Positions 1 to 6,683 of a stretch of DNA of 6,683 nucleotides are shown in pieces; the stretch's first letter is position 1; every line of letters starts with the position of its first letter. The stretch lies in contig CALMHV010000286.1 in assembly GCA_937863905.1 (NCBI GenBank), forward strand, positions 1 to 6,683. Direction: 5' to 3'. Below the pieces are notes generated by a model. It worked only from the letters and a program-made list of their open reading frames with translations, was not told the origin of the DNA and made no database searches. Source of the stretch: an uncultured Bacillota bacterium. GTDB taxonomy: Bacteria; Bacillota; Sulfobacillia; UBA995; UBA9673. A program made the position numbers and the translations under genes.

Positions 1-1388
1 CCGCCGGGCGCCATCAGCCGGGGGCTCCCGCCGGCGAGATCATCACCGTGGTGCGCGTCGGCGGTGTCCTGGGCGACCGCAAGAAAGTGATCGTGCCCGG
101 GCGCCGGCTCGACGTCCCCTTCATGAACCCGAAGGACGAAGCCGACATTGGGATGGCCGTCACCCTCGGCGCCGATTTTGTCGCCGCCTCGTTCGTCCGG
201 CGCGCCGAGGACATCCATGCCGTGCGTGACTTCCTGACGGCCCGGGGCGGTCGCCAGATGATTGTCGCCAAGATTGAGTGCCAGGATGCTCTCGACAACC
301 TGGGCGACATCATCGCCGCCGCCGACGGTCTCATGGTCGCCCGGGGGGACCTCGGGGTCGAAGTTCCGGCCGAGGACGTCCCCATCATCCAGAAGGACCT
401 CATCGCCCGGGCGATGGTCGCCGGCAAGCCGGTCATCACCGCCACCCAGATGCTCGAATCGATGGTGGAACACCCGCGGCCGACGAGGGCCGAGGCGAGC
501 GACGTGGCCAACGCCATCTTCGACGGCACCGACGCCGTGATGCTCTCGGCCGAGACGGCCACCGGCAGCTACCCCGTCGAGGCCGTGGAAATGATGGCCC
601 GTATCGCCCGGAGAGCCGAGAGCGCTCTCGGGCTCGGCCGAATCGCCCGCCGCCAGCCGACAATCGCCTTCCCGGCCCCGGCCGTCCCTGGGGTCACCGA
701 GTCCATCAGCCTGGCCACCGTCGCTGTCGCCGACAGCCTCGGGGCGGGAGCCATCGTCACGGCCACGGCTTCGGGCTTCACGGCCCGGATGGTGGCCCGC
801 CACCGTCCGGCGGCTCCGATCATCGCGGTCACCTCGAGCGAGGCGATAGCCCGCCAGCAGACCCTCACCTGGGGCGTGTACCCGGTGCGGGTCGATGAGG
901 CGGCGACCACGGACGAGATGTTCAACCGCGCCGCGACCGCCGCGCGTCAGAGCGGCCTGGTGGACCCGGGCTCGCTCATCGTCATCACGGCCGGCGCCCC
1001 GCCGGGAAACCCGGGCACGACCAACCTCATCAAGGTCCACACCCTGGGGTGCGTGATTGCCCGGGGCCAGGGGCTGCTTCCCGCCTCGGCCACCGGTCGC
1101 GTCCGCATCTGCCGGACGGCGGGTGAGGCCCGAGAGAAAGTGACCGAGGGCGACGTGCTGGTCGCGCCGGCTCTGGGCGAAGACTGGCTGCCGGCGATGG
1201 CGAAGGCCCTCGCCTGGGTCGTGGAGGACGGCGGCGAGATATCGTTTACCGCGGCGCAGGCCCGCGCCCTGGAACGCGTGGCCGTCGTCGGGGTGACCGG
1301 CGCCCTCCGCCTGCTTCCCGACGGCGAACTCGTCACCCTGGACGGGGCCAGGGGCCTCGTCTACGAGGGGAAGGCCGTCGTCCTCTGA
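1..1388 (+). CDS. pyk: Pyruvate kinase, C-terminal part (5' end outside window)
   Basis: Pyruvate kinase transfers phosphate from phosphoenolpyruvate to ADP, the last step of glycolysis in the cytoplasm. The frame is open from base 3, giving 461 visible residues before the TGA; Bacillus-type enzymes have about 585, so roughly 125 N-terminal residues (start of the barrel and most of the B domain) are missing. Visible numbering starts at the codon at base 3. The active-site segment IVAKIE has its lysine at residue 90, GDLG lies at 115-118, ATQMLESM near 147-154 and VMLSAETATGSYP near 179-191. The allosteric C domain follows at about 220-350. The last 110 residues are the extra PEP-utilizer mobile domain (RTAGEA, GDVLVAP, RGLVYEG) typical of Bacillota enzymes. 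In this domain the usual TSHAA histidine position aligns with Phe415. Cys93 follows the KIE motif, where Asn, Ser, Thr, Lys or Arg is usual. The identity is secure. Confidence 0.97.
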   Translation, partial: AGRHQPGAPAGEIITVVRVGGVLGDRKKVIVPGRRLDVPFMNPKDEADIGMAVTLGADFVAASFVRRAEDIHAVRDFLTARGGRQMIVAKIECQDALDNLGDIIAAADGLMVARGDLGVEVPAEDVPIIQKDLIARAMVAGKPVITATQMLESMVEHPRPTRAEASDVANAIFDGTDAVMLSAETATGSYPVEAVEMMARIARRAESALGLGRIARRQPTIAFPAPAVPGVTESISLATVAVADSLGAGAIVTATASGFTARMVARHRPAAPIIAVTSSEAIARQQTLTWGVYPVRVDEAATTDEMFNRAATAARQSGLVDPGSLIVITAGAPPGNPGTTNLIKVHTLGCVIARGQGLLPASATGRVRICRTAGEAREKVTEGDVLVAPALGEDWLPAMAKALAWVVEDGGEISFTAAQARALERVAVVGVTGALRLLPDGELVTLDGARGLVYEGKAVVL

Positions 1389-1396
1389 CGACGGGC

Positions 1397-1409
1397 CGGG
1401 CCGCGCCCG
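1397..1409 (+). terminator. Short GC hairpin after pyruvate kinase (weak terminator candidate)
   Basis: CGGGC (1397-1401) and GCCCG (1405-1409) form a perfect five-pair stem with a CGC loop, eight bases after the pyruvate kinase stop. The following bases (CTCTTGGTGT) are only mildly T-rich, with no real U-tract. It could cause pausing or partial termination, or be a chance product of the high GC content. I see no convincing -35/-10 promoter in the rest of the gap (1410-1461). Confidence 0.2.
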
Positions 1410-1461
1410 CTCTTGGTGTCTGCAGGGAACACCTCCCCCGGCGAGGAAGTCCTCAGGCCTC

Positions 1462-1466
1462 GGAGG
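1462..1466 (+). promoter_or_regulatory. Ribosome binding site for the class V PLP enzyme
   Basis: GGAGG sits 10 bases upstream of TTG at 1477. There is no ATG at the expected N-terminus, and the protein aligns with its family from close to this TTG, so this site fixes the start. GCCTC (1457-1461) just upstream is complementary to GAGGC (1463-1467), but the one-base gap makes a local hairpin strained. Confidence 0.7.
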
Positions 1467-1476
1467 CGACCGTTTC

Positions 1477-2700
1477 TTGACCCTCGTACCCGACCTCACC
1501 GACCTCGCCGACCCCAAGACCCTGGCGGCTCTTCGGCGCGAAATCCCCGGGCTCGACCGGGGCGTCTATCTCAACACCGGGACCCAAGGGCCGTCGCCTC
1601 ACGCCGTCACCCGCCGTCTCTTCGAACTCTACGAGGCCTGGCAGGCCGGCGGTCCCGGCGACCCCGAGGTCTACATCGCCACGGCCAAAGCCTCGCTCGC
1701 GGCCAAGGAACCGATAGGCGCCTTCCTCGGAGTGACCGGCGAGGAACTGGCTCTCACCGGCAACGCCACCGATGGCATCAACATCGTGGCCAACGGTATA
1801 CAGTGGAAGGCCGGAGACGAGGTCATCATCTCCGACCAGGAGCACCCGGCCGGCCTGCTAATCTGGCTCCATCTGCGTCAGACTAGGGGCATCGGCATCC
1901 GCATCGCCCGGCTATCGTTCCGCAGTCCTTCGCAGACCGTGGAGGAGGTGGCCTCGCTCATCACCCCGCGGACTCGCCTCGTGGCCATGAGCCACGTCAC
2001 TTGCCAGACCGGCCTGCGCGTTCCCGCGAAAGAGATAACCGAGGTGGCCCACGGCCAGGGGGTTCCCGTGATGTTCGACGGGGCCCAGTCGGTCGGCCAG
2101 TTCCCCCTGGACCTTCGCTCTCTTGGCTGCGATTTCTACTCCTTCAACGGGCACAAATGGCTTCTCGGGCCGGCCGGCACGGGCGCCCTCTTTGTCTCGA
2201 AGGAGGCTCTCGTCGAACTCCTTCCGGACCGCGTGGGCGCCGGCAGCCCCCAAGCCCACACTTCCGGCGAGGACGGGCACCTCACCTACGGCCCGACGGC
2301 TCAACGCTTCGAGTTCGGCACGAGGTGCCACCCTCTCTGGCAGGCCTGGCCGGAAGCCCTTGTCTTTCTCGGCCGCGTCGGGCTCGACCGCATCGAGGGC
2401 CGGGGTCGCGAGCTTTCCCGGCGTCTGCGCGAGGGGCTCCGGGCCGTCAAGGGGGTCTCCCTCGTGGGTCCGGACGCCGCCGTCTCCCCGGAAATGGCCA
2501 CGGCGCTCGTCGCGTGTCGCCTGGAGGGTATGGGCGGCGAGGCATTCCAGGAGACCCTGGCCAGGCGCTTCCGGGTCCTCACCCGGCCGGTCAGGGAGCT
2601 TGAGGCCACCCGGTTCTCCTGTGCGTTCTTCAACACCGAGGAGGAGATAGACCAGGCCATCGAGGCCGTGAAGACTCTGGCCCTCGAGACCGTGGCGTAA
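1477..2700 (+). CDS. Class V PLP-dependent aminotransferase-family protein (cysteine desulfurase/isopenicillin-N-epimerase-like)
   Basis: The 407-residue cytoplasmic enzyme belongs to the fold-type I PLP family of SufS/CsdA cysteine desulfurases and isopenicillin N epimerases. The PLP-binding lysine is Lys227 in SFNGHKWLLGPAGTGALFV, and the cofactor aspartate is Asp201 in FDGAQ. His123 (QEHPA) is the likely ring-stacking histidine, and TGNATDGIN (94-102) matches the phosphate-binding loop region. SHVTCQTG (172-179) and FEFGT (278-282) are further family motifs. The C-terminal catalytic-cysteine segment of SufS (RxGHHC) is absent: the corresponding region reads LTRPVRELEATRFSCAFFN (368-386). 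A genuine cysteine desulfurase is therefore unlikely, and an epimerase, racemase, lyase or other PLP reaction on an amino acid is more plausible. It starts with TTG behind a GGAGG site and ends 15 bases before the release-factor-like gene. The family assignment is strong; the substrate is unknown. Confidence 0.92.
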   Translation: MTLVPDLTDLADPKTLAALRREIPGLDRGVYLNTGTQGPSPHAVTRRLFELYEAWQAGGPGDPEVYIATAKASLAAKEPIGAFLGVTGEELALTGNATDGINIVANGIQWKAGDEVIISDQEHPAGLLIWLHLRQTRGIGIRIARLSFRSPSQTVEEVASLITPRTRLVAMSHVTCQTGLRVPAKEITEVAHGQGVPVMFDGAQSVGQFPLDLRSLGCDFYSFNGHKWLLGPAGTGALFVSKEALVELLPDRVGAGSPQAHTSGEDGHLTYGPTAQRFEFGTRCHPLWQAWPEALVFLGRVGLDRIEGRGRELSRRLREGLRAVKGVSLVGPDAAVSPEMATALVACRLEGMGGEAFQETLARRFRVLTRPVRELEATRFSCAFFNTEEEIDQAIEAVKTLALETVA

Positions 2701-2705
2701 GGAGG
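2698..2705 (+). promoter_or_regulatory. Ribosome binding site for the release-factor-like gene
   Basis: TAAGGAGG overlaps the stop codon of the preceding gene and ends 10 bases before TTG at 2716. The near-perfect anti-16S match supports the TTG start and suggests coupled translation with the upstream PLP enzyme. Confidence 0.75.
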
Positions 2706-2715
2706 CCGCGACACG

Positions 2716-3891
2716 TTGGGCAAGCAGCGGACACCTGTTCTGACCAGGCGGCAGGTCGAAGACCTCGCCCGCTTTCGGCCCATCCCCTACTTTGTGACCA
2801 CTCTCTACCTGGATATCGACCGGACGGTCCCGGGCGGCCGAGCCCGCCCGGGTGCGCTCAAGGGGCTCCTCCGTGAGGCCCGGGCCGGTCTTGAAGCCCG
2901 GAACCTCACCCGCAAGCAGCGTCAGTCGGTCGAGGCCGACCTGGGTGTACTCGAGCGCATCGCCCGCGACACTCCGGCCCGGAGCGGGAAGGCGGTCGCC
3001 GCCTTCGTCGCCTCGGGCGCCGATTGGGAGCAGGTCTTCGACCTGCCGTGGCCGGTGAAGAGCCGTCTTCTCATCGGCGAGACGCCGAACGTCCGGGTGC
3101 TCGCCGCCGCTCTGGACGAGCATCCCCGCTACCTGGTGGTCCTGACCGACCGGGCCCAGGCCCGGCTGGTCGGCGTCCACCTGGGGCGGGCGCACCAGCT
3201 CCTCGAGTTGGCCTCGGACGTGCCCGGGCAGGTCAGCGAGGGCGGGTACCGCGGCAACGCCGAGCGCGGGATCGACCGGCATATCGAGGACCACGTCGGA
3301 AAGCACATCCACAAAGTGGCCGAGGCGGCCAGGGAAGCCTTCGGCGAACGGGATTTCGACGGCCTGGTCCTCGGTGGTCCGGCCGAGAGCGTGGCCGCGC
3401 TCCGGGACGGCCTGAGCCCGGCCTTGCGGCCGCACCTGGCGGGTGAGGTCCCGGTCGAGGTGACCGCCCCGCTCGACCAGGTGGCCGCGGCCTGCGAGAC
3501 CCTGGCCGTCGCCGGCCGCGCGACCCGGGACGCGGGCCTCATCGACCGTCTCGTCGAGGCGGTCGAGGCGACCGGGACCGGCGTGACGGGCCTGGCGGCC
3601 ACCCTGGGCGCGCTCCGGCGCGGAGCGGTGGCTTCGCTCCTGGTGGCGGGGGACTACGACCAACCCGGGTTGACGTGCCCGGAGTGCGGTTTCCTATCGG
3701 TGGGGGACGAGAAGGACTGCCCGGCCTGTGGCCGTGGCGGGATGCGCCCCGTCCCGTACCTGGTCCGCGAGATTGTCGATCGGGCTACCGAGACAGGCGC
3801 CCAGACGTGGCACATCTCGAGCGAGCCGGCCAGGCGGCGTCTCGAGGCCAGAGGCGCCATCGGCGCGCTCCTGCGCTTTAGGCTCATCTGA
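2716..3891 (+). CDS. Release-factor-like protein (baeRF/Vms1/aRF1-type) with zinc ribbon
   Basis: The 391-residue protein resembles archaeal/eukaryotic class I release factors and their bacterial (baeRF) and Vms1-like relatives, some of which cleave peptidyl-tRNA on stalled ribosomes. Residues 1-130 form an N-terminal domain containing YFVTTLYLDID (25-35). Residues 131-245 form an RNase H-like middle domain that begins with YLVVLTDRAQARLVGVHLG. Its signature loop reads SEGGYRGNAERGIDRHIEDH (174-193), where aRF1/eRF1 have GGQ followed by a basic helix; the glutamine is absent here. The C-terminal domain carries a zinc ribbon, CPEC at 321-324 and CPAC at 335-338. It ends with GAQTWHIS and GAIGALLRF, closely matching the aRF1 C-terminus. 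TTG with a strong ribosome binding site sets the start. The family call is fairly secure. Function could be ribosome rescue, ribosome binding without catalysis, or an RNA-related role. Its place between PLP enzyme genes is unexplained. Confidence 0.85.
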   Translation: MGKQRTPVLTRRQVEDLARFRPIPYFVTTLYLDIDRTVPGGRARPGALKGLLREARAGLEARNLTRKQRQSVEADLGVLERIARDTPARSGKAVAAFVASGADWEQVFDLPWPVKSRLLIGETPNVRVLAAALDEHPRYLVVLTDRAQARLVGVHLGRAHQLLELASDVPGQVSEGGYRGNAERGIDRHIEDHVGKHIHKVAEAAREAFGERDFDGLVLGGPAESVAALRDGLSPALRPHLAGEVPVEVTAPLDQVAAACETLAVAGRATRDAGLIDRLVEAVEATGTGVTGLAATLGALRRGAVASLLVAGDYDQPGLTCPECGFLSVGDEKDCPACGRGGMRPVPYLVREIVDRATETGAQTWHISSEPARRRLEARGAIGALLRFRLI

Positions 3892-3917
3892 GAGGACTGT
3901 GGGGGAAGAACCCGGGG

Positions 3918-3922
3918 GGAGG
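3918..3922 (+). promoter_or_regulatory. Ribosome binding site for tryptophanase
   Basis: GGAGG, within a G-rich run (3914-3923), lies 9 bases before TTG at 3932. This decides the start. The in-frame GTG at 3899 has only a GAGGA two bases upstream, and the ATG at 3728 lies deep inside the previous gene. Confidence 0.7.
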
Positions 3923-3931
3923 GACGGGATA

Positions 3932-6683
<2,752 letters not shown>

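Noticed and set aside
1477..2700. Kynureninase, given the tryptophan theme of the operon
   Set aside because: The PLP-lysine segment SFNGHKWLLGPAGTG is of the SufS/epimerase type and not the kynureninase CsYKYLN type.
1912..3663. Long minus-strand open frame (583 codons) opposite the PLP enzyme and the release-factor-like gene
   Set aside because: It is antisense to two well-supported genes. Its translation is low-complexity and rich in Arg, Gly, Pro and Asp without recognisable motifs, as expected from a GC-rich shadow frame.
3728..3931. ATG-started 546-codon version of tryptophanase
   Set aside because: The extra 68 residues lie inside the zinc-ribbon region of the previous gene, have no homology to the family and have no ribosome binding site. 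The TTG at 3932 fits family length.
3892..3931. tnaC-like leader peptide or attenuator upstream of tryptophanase
   Set aside because: The 40-base gap contains no short frame with a Trp codon ahead of a stop and no terminator-like stem; only the ribosome binding site is visible.

Overview
The window is an almost fully coding, very GC-rich stretch with five genes, all on the + strand. It has strong GGAGG-type Shine-Dalgarno sites and non-ATG starts at every visible gene start (TTG, TTG, TTG, GTG). The pyruvate kinase carries the C-terminal PEP-utilizer-like domain typical of Bacillus-type enzymes. Together with a tryptophanase and a tyrosine phenol-lyase side by side, this suggests a high-GC member of the Bacillota, possibly near Symbiobacterium or other thermophilic, amino-acid-degrading lineages. 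The taxonomic placement is inference; no marker gene is present.

Layout: positions 1-1388 hold the 3' three-quarters of pyruvate kinase (pyk). An 88-base gap follows, with a small GC hairpin and a ribosome binding site. Positions 1477-2700 encode a class V PLP enzyme of the cysteine desulfurase/isopenicillin-epimerase type that lacks the sulfur-relay cysteine motif. Positions 2716-3891 encode a protein that looks like an archaeal/eukaryotic peptide-chain release factor (baeRF/Vms1-like), with a zinc ribbon but without the catalytic GGQ glutamine. Positions 3932-5368 encode a tryptophanase. Positions 5385-6683 encode a tyrosine phenol-lyase that runs off the window. No stretch above 300 bases lacks a gene, and I see no RNA genes, mobile elements or CRISPR arrays.

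Genes two to five are separated by 15, 40 and 16 bases, each with its own ribosome binding site, so they are very likely one transcription unit. Pyruvate kinase may be part of it or may lie just upstream. Three of the four are PLP-dependent enzymes acting on amino acids. The last two split tryptophan and tyrosine to indole or phenol plus pyruvate and ammonia, which fits a peptide- or amino-acid-fermenting lifestyle. Pyruvate kinase makes the same keto acid from PEP, but a functional link is only a guess. The release-factor-like protein has no obvious metabolic role and is the least expected member. The most notable points are the tandem tryptophanase/tyrosine phenol-lyase pair with opposite specificity residues on a common scaffold, and the GGQ-less release-factor homologue inside an amino acid catabolic operon.
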